Source of the DNA: Corynebacterium sp. Marseille-P3884
GTDB taxonomy: Bacteria; Actinomycetota; Actinomycetes; Mycobacteriales; Mycobacteriaceae
DNA length: 64,000 nucleotides
NCBI RefSeq assembly: GCF_017942225.1
Contig: NZ_JAGKSD010000006.1
Coordinates: 1-64,000, forward strand
Direction of reading: 5' to 3'
Shown piece after piece: positions 48,179 to 58,691 of this stretch. Both the position numbers and the translations under genes were made by a program. A model generated the notes under the pieces. That model had not been told where the DNA came from. It did not search any database and saw only the letters and a program-made list of their open reading frames with translations. Numbering within the stretch: position 1 is the stretch's first letter; every line of letters starts with the position of its first letter.

Positions 48179-49255
48179 ATGACCGCAATTGACCGCCTCG
48201 CCGAAATTGGCACTTCCACCTGGCTCGACGACCTGTCGCGCGAACGCATCGTCTCCGGCAACCTCGCCGAGATCAAATCCGCCAAGTCGCTGGCCGGAGT
48301 GACCACGAACCCGGCGATCTTCGCCAAGGCCATGTCCTCGGGCACCGCCTACGACGCGCAGATTGCCGAGCTCAAGGACGGAAAGGTCGGCGTCGACGAA
48401 GCTGTCTACGCCATGAGCGTCAAAGACGTCCAGGACGCCTGCGACCTGTTCCGCGACGTCTTCGACGCCACCGGCGGGCAGGACGGGCGCGTGTCCATCG
48501 AGGTCGACCCGCGCCACGCCGACGACGAAGCAGCAACCGTCGCCCACGCGAAGGAACTGTGGGAGTTCGTCGACCGACCGAACGTGATGATCAAGATCCC
48601 CGCCACCGACGCCTCCCTGCCCGCGATCACGCAGGCGCTCGCCGAGGGCATCTCCGTCAACGTCACGCTCATCTTCTCCGTCGAGCGCTACAAGCAGGTC
48701 ATCGACGCCTACATTGCGGGCATTGAGCAGGCCGCTGCCAACGGGCACGACGTCTCCGGGATTCACTCCGTCGCTTCCTTCTTCGTCTCCCGCATGGACA
48801 CCGAGGTGGACAACCGCCTCGACGCGATCGGCACCGACGAAGCACGCGCGCTCAAAGGCAAGGCCGGCATCGCGAACGCGCGCCTGGCGTACCAGCTGTT
48901 CCTCGATACGCTCAGCGACCTGCCGGACGGCGCCAACAAGCAGCGTCCGCTGTGGGCATCCACCGGCGTGAAGAACCCCGACTACCCCGCCGACATGTAC
49001 GTCGTCGAGCTCGCGGGTCCCGACACCGTCAACACCATGCCCGAGCCGACCATCGACGCCACGCTCAACGGCGACAACGTCCGCGGCGACACGCTCAACG
49101 GCACCGCCGACGAGGCACGCGCCGTCTTCGAGCAGCTCGCCGCCGTAGGCATTGAGCTTGACGACGTCGTCTCCGTCCTCGAACGCGAAGGCGTTGATAA
49201 GTTCGTCGATGCGTGGCAGGAATTGCTCGACTCCATGCTCGAGAATTTGAAATAG
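48179..49255 (+). CDS. tal: transaldolase
   Basis: Moves a dihydroxyacetone unit from sedoheptulose 7-phosphate to glyceraldehyde 3-phosphate. The 358-residue length fits the longer actinobacterial type. The signature LAGVTTNPAIFAKA and the Schiff-base lysine segment RPNVMIKIPATD are present, with NVTLIFSVERYKQVIDAYIAGIEQA following. An AAAAGGAG site precedes the ATG. Second gene of the pentose phosphate operon. Confidence 0.97.
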   Translation: MTAIDRLAEIGTSTWLDDLSRERIVSGNLAEIKSAKSLAGVTTNPAIFAKAMSSGTAYDAQIAELKDGKVGVDEAVYAMSVKDVQDACDLFRDVFDATGGQDGRVSIEVDPRHADDEAATVAHAKELWEFVDRPNVMIKIPATDASLPAITQALAEGISVNVTLIFSVERYKQVIDAYIAGIEQAAANGHDVSGIHSVASFFVSRMDTEVDNRLDAIGTDEARALKGKAGIANARLAYQLFLDTLSDLPDGANKQRPLWASTGVKNPDYPADMYVVELAGPDTVNTMPEPTIDATLNGDNVRGDTLNGTADEARAVFEQLAAVGIELDDVVSVLEREGVDKFVDAWQELLDSMLENLK

Positions 49256-49373
49256 CCAATTCCTTCGTCGCGGCCGCCCATTTAAGGTTTAATCTTCTTA
49301 ATTGGAATCGCGGCCGCGACGCATCACGTGCGGCACACCTCACCCCAGCCCACCAGACGAAAGGCCAACGCCT

Positions 49374-50915
49374 GTGTCGAACCCGGCACCCGAAGAATGG
49401 AAGAACCCCCTCCGCTCGCATGCTGACCGGCGCCTCCCGCGGATTGCCGGCCCCTCCGGCATGGTCATCTTCGGTGTGACCGGCGACTTGGCCAAGCGGA
49501 AACTGCTGCCCGCCATCTACGACCTCGCCTACCGCGGACTCCTGCCCGCCGGCTTCACCCTCGTCGGCTTCGGCCGCCGCCCCTGGTCGAAGGAAGAATT
49601 CGAACACTACGTCCGCGAACAAGTCGAAGTAGGCGCCCGCACCGACTTCGACGAGCACGTCTGGGACCGCCTCGCCGAAGGCATGCACTTCGTCCAAGGC
49701 GCCTTTGACGACGACGCTGCCTTCGACTCCATGGCCGAGCTCCTCGACCACATGGACGCGACTCGCGGCACCGCCGGCAACTGGGCCTTCTACTTGTCCG
49801 TGCCGCCGGAGTACTTCTCCAATGTGATCGACCAGCTCGACCGCACCGGCATGGCGAAAGCACGCGATGGACAGTGGCGCCGCGTGATCATCGAGAAGCC
49901 CTTCGGCCACAACCTCGCCACCGCGCGCGAACTCAACGAGACCATCAACTCCGTGTTCCCCGAGCGCGCCGTCTTCCGCATCGACCACTACCTCGGCAAA
50001 GAGACCGTCCAGAACATCCTGGCCATGCGTTTTGCCAACCAGATGTTTGAGCCGCTCTGGAACGCCCAATTCGTCGACCACGTCCAGATCACCATGGCCG
50101 AGGACATCGGACTCGGCGGACGCGCCGGCTACTACGACGGCATCGGCGCCGCCCGCGACGTCATTCAGAACCATCTCCTCCAGCTCCTCGCACTGGTGGC
50201 CATGGATGAGCCAGTGTCTTTCTCCCCGCGGCAGCTGCGCTACGAAAAACTCAAGATTCTCCGCGCCACCAAGCCCATCGGCCCCTTCGAAGAGACCACC
50301 GCACGCGGCCAGTACACCGCCGGGTGGCAGGGCTCCGAGCAAGTCCTCGGCCTGCGCGAAGAGGACGGCTTCGACCCCGAGTCCACCACCGAGACCTACG
50401 CCGCGTGCACCCTCGGCGTGAACTCGCGCCGCTGGGCTGGCGTGCCGTTCTACCTGCGCACCGGCAAGCGTCTCGGACGTCGCGTCACCGAGATCGCGCT
50501 GGTATTCAAAAAGGCCCCGCACGAAGCATTCGGCCCAGGCCTGACCAGCCAGCTCGGCGCGAACACACTCGTCATCCGCGTCCAGCCCGATGAAGGCATC
50601 TTGCTCCGCTTCGGCTCCAAAGTCCCCGGCTCCACGATGGAAGTCCGCGACGTCAACATGGACTTCTCCTACACCGAAGCATTCACCGAGGAGTCGCCGG
50701 AAGCGTACGAGCGCCTCATTCTCGACGCGCTTCTCGACGAAACCGGTCTCTTCCCCACCGCCGCCGAAGTCGAACGCAGCTGGGAAATCCTCGACCCCAT
50801 CCTCGACTACTGGGCCGCAAACGGCCGCCCCGACGAATACGCCGCCGGCACTTGGGGCCCCACCTCCGCAGACGAAATGATGGCCGCCCACGGACGGACC
50901 TGGCGCCGCCCGTAG
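49374..50915 (+). CDS. zwf: glucose-6-phosphate 1-dehydrogenase
   Basis: Catalyses the first oxidative pentose phosphate step, producing NADPH. The 513-residue protein has the NADP loop [19 protein letters not shown] (about residue 37), the catalytic [13 protein letters not shown] (about 201-213) and YEGVPF-like [17 protein letters not shown] start it at the GTG at 49374, with AAAGG upstream; the N-terminal extension matches that of C. glutamicum Zwf. It works with OpcA, encoded downstream. Confidence 0.97.
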   Translation: MSNPAPEEWKNPLRSHADRRLPRIAGPSGMVIFGVTGDLAKRKLLPAIYDLAYRGLLPAGFTLVGFGRRPWSKEEFEHYVREQVEVGARTDFDEHVWDRLAEGMHFVQGAFDDDAAFDSMAELLDHMDATRGTAGNWAFYLSVPPEYFSNVIDQLDRTGMAKARDGQWRRVIIEKPFGHNLATARELNETINSVFPERAVFRIDHYLGKETVQNILAMRFANQMFEPLWNAQFVDHVQITMAEDIGLGGRAGYYDGIGAARDVIQNHLLQLLALVAMDEPVSFSPRQLRYEKLKILRATKPIGPFEETTARGQYTAGWQGSEQVLGLREEDGFDPESTTETYAACTLGVNSRRWAGVPFYLRTGKRLGRRVTEIALVFKKAPHEAFGPGLTSQLGANTLVIRVQPDEGILLRFGSKVPGSTMEVRDVNMDFSYTEAFTEESPEAYERLILDALLDETGLFPTAAEVERSWEILDPILDYWAANGRPDEYAAGTWGPTSADEMMAAHGRTWRRP

Positions 50916-50940
50916 ACCTAAGGACGGAAAAGAGTCACAG

Positions 50941-51876
50941 ATGATCATCACCATGTCCGACACCTCCACCCGGGAGATCACGAAGCTTCTGCTGGACACC
51001 CAGGAGAACTACTCGCTGGCTACCGGCCGTGTGCTCACTCTCATCGTCGTCGCAGACATCCACGACGACGTCGAATCCATCCTCGACCACGTCCGCACCG
51101 CCTCCCATGAGCACCCCTCGCGTGTGCTCATGCTCATCACCGGCAACCCCGACGGCGACAACGTTCTCGACGCCCAAGCGATACTCGCGGATGACGCAGG
51201 AGCCTCCGAAATCATCGTCATGGATTTGCACGGGGAGTTGGCGAACAACCTCGCGTCCGTCGTCACGCCTCTTTTGCTCCCAGACACCCCGATCGTCGCA
51301 TGGTGGCCGTCGACCGCTCCCGCGCGTCCCGCCGAGCATCCGCTCGGGCAACTCGCGCACCGCCGCATCACCAACGCCCGCGAGAACGTCGACGGTAACT
51401 CGCTGCTGCGTCTCGCCAACGGCTACTGCCCTGGCGATTCTGACATGCTGTGGTCCCGCATCACGCACTGGCGCGGCGTCGTCGCCTCCGCGCTCGACCG
51501 CTACCCGCATGAACCTGTCACCGCCGTCGAGATCGACGGGCCTGCCGACGACCCGAGCGTCGACATCGCCGCCGCCTGGCTCTCCTCCGCCCTCGACGCG
51601 CCTGTTAACCGCATCTGCAGCGAACAAACCGAGAGCGAACCGACGCGGCTCTTTCCCATCCGCCGCCTCACCCTTGAACGCGCATCCGGGCCCGTGTCCG
51701 TCAGCGTCAAGGACGATAAGAGCATCCGCGTGCGCGTTCCGGGGATGCCCGATTCTTTCGTCGCGATGAGTACCCGCAGTGACGCCGACTGCCTCTCCGA
51801 GGAACTTCGCCACCTCGACCCCGACTGGGCGTACTCGCAGGCGCTGCGGTCACTGTCGAACGTGAATTTTGTCTAG
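50941..51876 (+). CDS. opcA: OpcA, glucose-6-phosphate dehydrogenase assembly protein
   Basis: A 311-residue protein needed for full activity of Zwf in actinobacteria and cyanobacteria. Recognisable parts are TGRVLTLIVVAD near the N-terminus, VTPLLLPDTPIVAWWPSTAP, RITNAREN and the C-terminal SDADCLSEELRHLDPDWAYSQAL. It follows zwf and precedes pgl, the standard corynebacterial order. Confidence 0.96.
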   Translation: MIITMSDTSTREITKLLLDTQENYSLATGRVLTLIVVADIHDDVESILDHVRTASHEHPSRVLMLITGNPDGDNVLDAQAILADDAGASEIIVMDLHGELANNLASVVTPLLLPDTPIVAWWPSTAPARPAEHPLGQLAHRRITNARENVDGNSLLRLANGYCPGDSDMLWSRITHWRGVVASALDRYPHEPVTAVEIDGPADDPSVDIAAAWLSSALDAPVNRICSEQTESEPTRLFPIRRLTLERASGPVSVSVKDDKSIRVRVPGMPDSFVAMSTRSDADCLSEELRHLDPDWAYSQALRSLSNVNFV

Positions 51877-51913
51877 AGTCATAAGGCAAGCAGTTTTTGA
51901 AGGAGCGATAGCA

Positions 51914-52642
51914 ATGATTACCGTCGAGAACGTCCCCAATCTCGATGTGCTTATCGACGAAGCCTCTGCCCGCTTCGTCGACACCGTCACCGAGATCATT
52001 ACCTCCGATACCGGCGGTGTGCACGGGGACGGAATCGCACGCGTAGTTTTCACCGGCGGCGGCGCCGGTATCAAGCTCCTGTCGCGCCTCGTGCGCGCCA
52101 AGAACCTCGACTGGTCCCGCATCCACGTCTTCTTCGGCGACGAACGCAATGTCCCCGTCTACGACCCGGACTCCAACGAAGGGCAGGCACGGTACGCCCT
52201 GCTCAACCACGTCAATATCCCGGAGTCCAATATTCACGGCTACCGCCCCGGCAACCTTCCGCTTGACGACGCAGCCGCGAACTACTCCAACGCCATCCAC
52301 CAGCACGCTCCCCGGGGCTTCGACCTCCACCTCCTTGGCATGGGCCCCGACGGACACATTAACTCGCTGTTCCCCTCCTCCCCGCAGCTGAGCGAAGCAG
52401 ACAAGCTCGTCGTCGGTGTCACCGACTCCCCGAAGCCGCCCGCTGAACGCATCACCCTGACGCTCCCCGCCGTCGCCCGCGCGAAGCAGGTCTGGCTCCT
52501 TGTGTCCGGCTCCGAAAAGGCCGAAGCCATCAGCCACCTCGTGGACGGCGAGCCCTCCGACGAATGGCCCGTCACGCGCGTTCCCGCCCTCGCGGATACC
52601 ACCCTTTTCGTCACGGAGGACGCTTTCACCCCGGCGCAGTAG
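51914..52642 (+). CDS. pgl: 6-phosphogluconolactonase
   Basis: Hydrolyses 6-phosphogluconolactone in the oxidative pentose phosphate pathway. The 242-residue protein (DevB type) has VFTGGGAGIKLLSRL, WSRIHVFFGDERNVP and DLHLLGMGPDGHINSLFPSSP, the last including catalytic His and Asp. I start it at the ATG at 51914, which follows AAGGAG by 8 nt; the longer frame is not supported. It is the last gene of the tkt operon. Confidence 0.96.
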   Translation: MITVENVPNLDVLIDEASARFVDTVTEIITSDTGGVHGDGIARVVFTGGGAGIKLLSRLVRAKNLDWSRIHVFFGDERNVPVYDPDSNEGQARYALLNHVNIPESNIHGYRPGNLPLDDAAANYSNAIHQHAPRGFDLHLLGMGPDGHINSLFPSSPQLSEADKLVVGVTDSPKPPAERITLTLPAVARAKQVWLLVSGSEKAEAISHLVDGEPSDEWPVTRVPALADTTLFVTEDAFTPAQ

Positions 52643-52718
52643 CTTTTCTCCCGGCACTGTGGCGCAGGCCCTGACTTTCGCGCTCACATACGGCAGCGAC
52701 CTCATGCGCTAGTTTTTC

Positions 52719-52740
52719 GGGCGCGCCGAACTGGCCGTGG
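52719..52740 (+). repeat. 22-bp repeat, downstream end of HNH unit 2
   Basis: Matches 8290-8311 at 19 of 22 positions and lies just beyond the 3' end of HNH copy 2, about 54 bp from its stop. Flanking sequence differs between the two places. Confidence 0.5.
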
Positions 52741-52793
52741 ACATGCCTGATTCACGCTTTGTGCGTGGTCAGACTGTGTCTGCGGCCTTTTCG

Positions 52794-53861
52794 CTATTTC
52801 CCGAACAACAAGTGCATGGCACCAAACTGGTGTGTGCTGTTCGCCACTGGTGTTCCGCGCGGTGAAACCCATGTCGGTGTCCCATCGCGCACCTGTATTC
52901 GACCCCTGTTGTGCCTGTCGGGGTCATCGTCGTTGGTGCGGTTGTGGTACCTGCACAACACCGACAGGTTATTCATGTTTGTCGGCCCACCGCGGGCCCA
53001 GGGTTCGATGTGGTGGACCTCGCAGTTATCAGCAGCATGCCGGCAATCCGGCACAGGACACGTGGTCAGTGTTGCCCGGGCGAGGTCTCGTTGTTTCTTA
53101 TTGGCGAACCGTTTCGTGTTGTACAGGTTCACCGGCCCTGCCTGCGGGTGGAACAGTGCGACTTCCAAGTCGGACCCGTGGAACCGAGTGAGGTACTCCG
53201 CACCAGTCATCGTCGTGCCATCAGACAGGCCCAAGATGGTGTCATCGCCTTGGCCGCCGAGGATCGAGATGTAATCCGGAAGCGGGATCTGGACCAGCGG
53301 CCGTGGAACAGCCTCAGGAACAGCACCGTCCTTGTGGAGCAGGTCGTGGAACGCCTCGTACATCTGCGGGCCCTCAGGACGATTAGCATCGAGTTTTTGG
53401 CGCAGCGCGTACTCAAGGGCAGCGATATCCCGCGCATCACCGGTGGCGCTAAAGGTGCGTTTACCTTTCCGCTCCTTGCCGAACCGCACCGTCGACTCAG
53501 GTGCAGGTGTATCCACCTCAGGGACGATGTCTTTGGCGCGGCGTTTCAACGTCTCGTAGTTCCCGCGCACAGACAGCAACGCGAGGCGGATCTTCCACTT
53601 TTCTTTTTCGGTGCCCAACTTGCGGACTCGTTGCTCGATGAGCACCAATTGATCCAGTGACTTCGCAGTCTGGCGGGCGACACGAACGGCATTAGCCTGC
53701 TGGCGGGAAAACCGGGTCTTTCCGTAATAGACCTCGTAGACGCCTTTCCAGTCGGCAACGCGGGTGGGGTTGGCGCCGGCGTCGACAAGCTGCTGGGCGT
53801 TGAAACTACCCAGCAAGTCGATGGCATTGCCCGCGCCGACATGCGCCGCGAATTGGTTCAT
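52794..53861 (-). CDS. HNH endonuclease of the DUF222/13E12-repeat type, copy 2
   Basis: A 355-residue paralogue of the protein at 8330-9400. The two are nearly identical from about residue 84 (LGTEKEKWKIRLALL) to the end, including the HNH domain CPVPDC...CEVHHIEPWARGG...CRYHN, but the first 80 residues are only distantly similar. Start ATG at 53861 (MNQFAAHV). It sits between pgl and the TPR gene, where C. glutamicum also carries variable DNA. A 22-bp palindromic structure lies 42 bp upstream. Target sequence unknown. Confidence 0.88.
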   Translation of the reverse strand: MNQFAAHVGAGNAIDLLGSFNAQQLVDAGANPTRVADWKGVYEVYYGKTRFSRQQANAVRVARQTAKSLDQLVLIEQRVRKLGTEKEKWKIRLALLSVRGNYETLKRRAKDIVPEVDTPAPESTVRFGKERKGKRTFSATGDARDIAALEYALRQKLDANRPEGPQMYEAFHDLLHKDGAVPEAVPRPLVQIPLPDYISILGGQGDDTILGLSDGTTMTGAEYLTRFHGSDLEVALFHPQAGPVNLYNTKRFANKKQRDLARATLTTCPVPDCRHAADNCEVHHIEPWARGGPTNMNNLSVLCRYHNRTNDDDPDRHNRGRIQVRDGTPTWVSPRGTPVANSTHQFGAMHLLFGK

Positions 53862-53902
53862 GACACAAACGTTAAACGCCCCGCAACCCATCGTCTACGA
53901 AA

Positions 53903-53926
53903 CGATGTCTACTTCAGTAGACATCG
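53903..53926. repeat. 11-bp perfect inverted repeat upstream of HNH copy 2
   Basis: CGATGTCTACT (53903-53913) and AGTAGACATCG (53916-53926) are perfect complements separated by 2 nt. The structure lies 42 bp upstream of the HNH start and is not followed by a T-tract, so it looks more like an operator or nuclease/recombinase site than a terminator. Confidence 0.7.
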
Positions 53927-54001
53927 CCTAAACGAGCAGGTCACAGGGCGCAGAAATAGCCGAAACCCCGCCGCACACCGCGGTGTGAAAAAGCGTGGGG
54001 C

Positions 54002-54040
54002 GGGGTGTTGTGGGAGACAGTGTGGCGTCGTCAAGCGAAA
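54002..54040 (+). repeat. 39-bp repeat, upstream end of HNH unit 2
   Basis: Matches 9549-9587 at 37 of 39 positions and includes gtggcgtcgtcaagcgaaa. It lies about 140 bp upstream of the HNH copy 2 start, in the same orientation as at copy 1. Confidence 0.65.
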
Positions 54041-54175
54041 GCGGGAGAAGGCCGTCGTCGACATCGAGATCAGTGAACGCCCAGCGAATTCAAAACTGGA
54101 CAACTACATATTCGTCTACATTCGGGCGCAAGGCCGGATAACCAAGTCCGCGCACAACGACCCGTAGGAGCACCA

Positions 54176-55030
54176 ATGGATGAAGCAGCCTGGAAGAACT
54201 TCAAACGCACATTCAAACAAGAGCTGGATCCTCGCATCGACGCAGCGGTAGAGCAGGGCGACGCTTCGACGCTGGTCGCTTTGTACAACCAGATGTGGGC
54301 CATGTTCCCCGGTGATGAGGAAGACACCGAGAAGCTCAAACTCATTCTGAACACCGCATTGGCGCAGATGATGCGACTGGGCGCCTACAACGACATGGCT
54401 CGGTGGTTCCACCGCTTCGCCCGGTGGTACCCGGAAGACGACCAGGAACGCCGGTTCTACGAGGGTGTGATCGAATGGCACGTTGGCTCCAAAGAGCGGG
54501 CACGGGCGATCTTTTCCGATCTGTACGAAGAGTTCGGTACGGCCGGGTTCGGCAAGGACAAGACTTATGTGGCTGTCGCTACGGGTGAGATCACCAGTCC
54601 CGAAGAAAATCCCGCACAGGAATCCGAAGTCGACTCACCGGAGGTGCAAGAACTCGCCGAGCGCATCAATGAACTGATGGATGCCGAGGATTACCGTTCT
54701 GCCATCGAATTGTGCCACCAAGGTTTGGCACTTCTGGGTAATCCCCGGTTGGCGGACGGGGCCATGTGGTTCTTAGGCACAATGGGCGATGCCCTAATAG
54801 AACTTGGAGACTGGCAGGCCGCCCGCGATGCGTTCTTCGAGGCAACGCAATCGCCCGGCGGAATCGAGAACCCGTATATCCAACTGCGGCTGGGTCAATG
54901 CGAGTACGAGCTCGGCTACGAGCGACCAGCCGCAAACGGGCTCATCGCGGCATACATGATGGTCCCGGAGATTTTTGAAGAAGAACCCCCGCGTTACCTC
55001 CAGTTCTTGAAGGATCAGGGGCTGATTTAG
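54176..55030 (+). CDS. TPR-like helical protein of unknown function
   Basis: A 284-residue acidic soluble protein built of helical pairs. Segments with the TPR pattern are visible at about residues 165-200 (ELMDAEDYRSAIELCHQGLALLGNPRLADGAMW) and 205-240 (MGDALIELGDWQAARDAFFEATQSPG). The N-terminal half is also helical (LVALYNQMWAMFPGDEEDTEKL). TPR proteins mediate protein contacts; the partner is unknown. AGGAG lies 8 nt before the ATG. It lies between the HNH unit and secG, and its G+C content looks lower than that of the neighbouring metabolic genes. Confidence 0.8.
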   Translation: MDEAAWKNFKRTFKQELDPRIDAAVEQGDASTLVALYNQMWAMFPGDEEDTEKLKLILNTALAQMMRLGAYNDMARWFHRFARWYPEDDQERRFYEGVIEWHVGSKERARAIFSDLYEEFGTAGFGKDKTYVAVATGEITSPEENPAQESEVDSPEVQELAERINELMDAEDYRSAIELCHQGLALLGNPRLADGAMWFLGTMGDALIELGDWQAARDAFFEATQSPGGIENPYIQLRLGQCEYELGYERPAANGLIAAYMMVPEIFEEEPPRYLQFLKDQGLI

Positions 55031-55042
55031 GCGGTCTGATTC

Positions 55043-55279
55043 TTACAGGCCGTATGCCTGGATCAGGTTGAGGCCGATGATGCAGACGATCCAGATGATC
55101 GCCACGGCCACGGTGTAGCGGTCGAGGTTCTTCTCCACGACGGTGGAACCGGACAGGTTCGCCTGGACGCCGCCGCCGAAGAGGGAGGACAGGCCGCCAC
55201 CTTTGCCCTTGTGCAGCAGAACGAAGACAGTCATCAGCAGGGATGCGATGACGAGGATGATCTGCAGTGCGAGGGTCAT
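55043..55279 (-). CDS. secG: SecG subunit of the Sec translocon
   Basis: A 78-residue membrane protein that assists SecYE in protein export. It has two membrane helices (about residues 5-22 and 56-75) joined by a loop containing LLHKGKGGGLSSLFGGGVQ, the family signature. It lies downstream of tpiA on the same strand; the ppc gene usually found between them in corynebacteria is absent. Confidence 0.95.
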   Translation of the reverse strand: MTLALQIILVIASLLMTVFVLLHKGKGGGLSSLFGGGVQANLSGSTVVEKNLDRYTVAVAIIWIVCIIGLNLIQAYGL

Positions 55280-55339
55280 GTGATGATGCCTCCATATCGG
55301 GTACGGGCGGTTAACCGTTCACATATTACATGAACGGGC

Positions 55340-55373
55340 AAGCTTCCCCAGCATCGGCGTGCCGGGGAAGCTT
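55340..55373. other. hairpin between tpiA and secG
   Basis: Perfect 10-bp arms AAGCTTCCCC (55340-55349) and GGGGAAGCTT (55364-55373) lie just downstream of the tpiA stop. No T-tract follows, so this may be an L-shaped actinobacterial terminator. Confidence 0.45.
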
Positions 55374-55387
55374 TGGGGTGAGGGCCT

Positions 55388-56173
55388 CTAGGCGCGGACT
55401 GCGTCGCCTGCGGCGGCGACGAGTTTGGCGAAGTCGTTGCCGTCGAGGGAAGCGCCGCCGACGAGGCCGCCGTCGACATCGGGTTGGCCGATGATGTCGG
55501 CAATGGTGTCGGCCTTCACGGACCCGCCGTAAAGGATGCGGATGGAGGAGGCGACGGTGTCGTCGGCAAGCTCGGCGATGAGGCCGCGGATGGCGGCGCA
55601 GATCTCCTGGGCGTCTTCAGCGGACGCGCTCTTGCCGGAGCCGATGGCCCACACGGGCTCGTAGGCGATCACGGTCTTGGCGAGTTCCTCGGTGGACAGG
55701 CCAGCGAGCGATTCGCGCGTTTGCTTGACGACGAAGCCCACGTGCTCCCCTGCCTCCCGCACATCCAAGGGCTCACCGACACAGACGATCGGGCTGATGC
55801 CGTTGTCGAGTGCGGCCTTGGCTTTAGAGGCGACGAGTTCGTTGGACTCGTTGTGGTAATCGCGGCGCTCGGAGTGGCCGACGACAACCCACGTGCAGTC
55901 CAGCTTGGCCAGCATCGCCGCGGAGATCTCGCCGGTGTAGGCACCGGACTCGTGGGCGGAGACGTCTTGGGCGCCGTAGGTGATCTTCAGCTTGTCGCCC
56001 TGGACGAGGGTCTGCAGGGACCGCAGGTCGGTGAAGGGGACGGTGAGGGCGACGTCGACGTCCTCGTAGTAGTCGCCCGGCAGCGCGAATGCGAGACGCT
56101 GCGCCTGGGAGATGGCCTCGAGGTGGTCGTGGTTCATCTTCCAGTTGCCGGCGATCAGTGGTGTGCGTGCCAT
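55388..56173 (-). CDS. tpiA: triosephosphate isomerase
   Basis: Interconverts dihydroxyacetone phosphate and glyceraldehyde 3-phosphate. The 261-residue protein has GNWKMN (substrate Asn and Lys), VVGHSERR (catalytic His), [11 protein letters not shown] (catalytic Glu and loop 6) and a C-terminal YGGSVK and [11 protein letters not shown] phosphate site. I start it at the ATG at 56173; the longer frame overlaps pgk. It is third in the gapA-pgk-tpiA series. Confidence 0.97.
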   Translation of the reverse strand: MARTPLIAGNWKMNHDHLEAISQAQRLAFALPGDYYEDVDVALTVPFTDLRSLQTLVQGDKLKITYGAQDVSAHESGAYTGEISAAMLAKLDCTWVVVGHSERRDYHNESNELVASKAKAALDNGISPIVCVGEPLDVREAGEHVGFVVKQTRESLAGLSTEELAKTVIAYEPVWAIGSGKSASAEDAQEICAAIRGLIAELADDTVASSIRILYGGSVKADTIADIIGQPDVDGGLVGGASLDGNDFAKLVAAAGDAVRA

Positions 56174-56193
56174 TAGTAGTGGCTCCTTTCGCT

Positions 56194-57414
56194 CTAGTTC
56201 TGTTCCAGGACGGCGACGCCCGGAAGTTCCTTGCCTTCGACGAGCTCGAGGGAAGCGCCGCCGCCGGTGGAAATGTGGGAGAAGCCGTTCTCGTCGAGGC
56301 CGAGCGTGCGCACAGATGCGGCAGAGTCGCCGCCGCCGACGACGGTGAAGGAGCCGTTGTTCGCGGTGGCGTCGATCATGGCCTGGGCGACGGCGCGGGT
56401 GCCGTCGGCGAAGTTCGGCTTCTCGAACACACCCATGGGGCCGTTCCAGAACACGGTCTTGGAGTCGGCGATGATCTCTGCGTACTTCTTGGCGGTCTCC
56501 GGGCCGATGTCGAGGGACATCCAACCTTCAGGGGTGCCGTCGAGGTCGACGACCTTGCGGTCGGCATCGTTGTCGAATTCGGAGGCGACCACGAGGTCGA
56601 CCGGCAGGACAATCTTGTCGCCGTACTTCTCGATGAGTTCCTTGCAGGTGTCCACCATCTCTTCCTGCAGCAGGGAGGCCTGGGTGTTGTGGCCCTGCGC
56701 GGTGAGGAAGGTGTAGCACATGCCGCCGCCGATGATGACCTTGTCAGCCTTCTCGGCCAGAGCCTCGATGACACCGAGCTTGTCGGAGACCTTGGAGCCG
56801 CCGAGCACGACGACGTACGGGGAGGTCGGGTTGTCCTTGACGGAGGCGAGCTTTTCCACCTCGTCCTGGACAAGGTAGCCGGCGTAGGCGGGAAGGCGCT
56901 TCGCTACGTCAAACACGGAGGCCTGTGCGCGGTGAACAACGCCGAAGCCGTCGGAGACGAAGGCGCCGTTGTCTGCGGCCAGGGCAGCGAGCTCGTCGGC
57001 GAAGGTGCCGCGCTCGGATTCGTCCTTGGAGGTCTCACGGCCGTCGAAACGCACGTTCTCGACGAGGAGCACATCGCCTTCGGACAGGCCGTTGGCACGC
57101 TCGTGAGCATCCTCGCCGGTGACGTCGGATGCCAGGGCGACGTACTGACCGAGCTTGTCGGACAGGGCCTCTGCCACAGGCTTGAGGGAGTACTTCGGGT
57201 TGACTTCACCTTTGGGACGGCCGAGGTGGGCGGTGAGGATGACCTTGGCGCCGCCGTCGATAAGCGCCTTGATGGTGCGCAGCGACGCGTCGATGCGTCC
57301 GGCGTCCGTGATGTTGCCGTCGTCGTCGAGCGGGACGTTGAAGTCAGAGCGGACGAGCACGTGGCGTCCGTCGACGCCCTCCTTGAGCAGTTCGTCGATG
57401 GAACGTACAGCCAT
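56194..57414 (-). CDS. pgk: phosphoglycerate kinase
   Basis: Makes ATP from 1,3-bisphosphoglycerate and ADP. The 406-residue protein shows [47 protein letters not shown] and the nucleotide-binding [19 protein letters not shown] sequence lies before the ATG at 57414. It follows gapA, from which a strong hairpin terminator separates it. Confidence 0.97.
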   Translation of the reverse strand: MAVRSIDELLKEGVDGRHVLVRSDFNVPLDDDGNITDAGRIDASLRTIKALIDGGAKVILTAHLGRPKGEVNPKYSLKPVAEALSDKLGQYVALASDVTGEDAHERANGLSEGDVLLVENVRFDGRETSKDESERGTFADELAALAADNGAFVSDGFGVVHRAQASVFDVAKRLPAYAGYLVQDEVEKLASVKDNPTSPYVVVLGGSKVSDKLGVIEALAEKADKVIIGGGMCYTFLTAQGHNTQASLLQEEMVDTCKELIEKYGDKIVLPVDLVVASEFDNDADRKVVDLDGTPEGWMSLDIGPETAKKYAEIIADSKTVFWNGPMGVFEKPNFADGTRAVAQAMIDATANNGSFTVVGGGDSAASVRTLGLDENGFSHISTGGGASLELVEGKELPGVAVLEQN

Positions 57415-57448
57415 GATTTTTACTCCTTGGAATCAGGGTGAAACGAGC

Positions 57449-57486
57449 AAAACCCGGACAGGGTGCGAGATTGCACTCTACCCGGG
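57449..57486 (-). terminator. terminator between gapA and pgk
   Basis: A long stem on the minus strand (CCCGG, a 2-nt bulge on each side, then AGAGTGC pairing with GCACCCT) closes a 6-nt loop and is followed by TTTTGC. It lies 22 nt downstream of the gapA stop and could reduce pgk transcription relative to gapA. Confidence 0.7.
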
Positions 57487-57508
57487 CATCGCGATTGGAA
57501 GTTGTGGT

Positions 57509-58672
<1,164 letters not shown>

Positions 58673-58691
58673 TTACGGCACCAAGCGCGAA

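Larger units (their letters stand above)
53862..54175. other. 314-bp gene-free region between HNH copy 2 and TPR gene
   Basis: No gene is seen. It holds the near-perfect palindrome at 53903-53926, the 39-bp repeat at 54002-54040 shared with HNH copy 1, and, just before 54176, an AGGAG ribosome-binding site for the TPR gene. Confidence 0.6.

Noticed and set aside
46422..48188. A 588-codon open frame antisense to tkt
   Set aside because: Same cause: a GC-rich, codon-biased gene on the other strand. No family features and no ribosome-binding site.
49095..50999. A 634-codon minus-strand frame over zwf
   Set aside because: Shadow of zwf, which has clear catalytic motifs on the plus strand.
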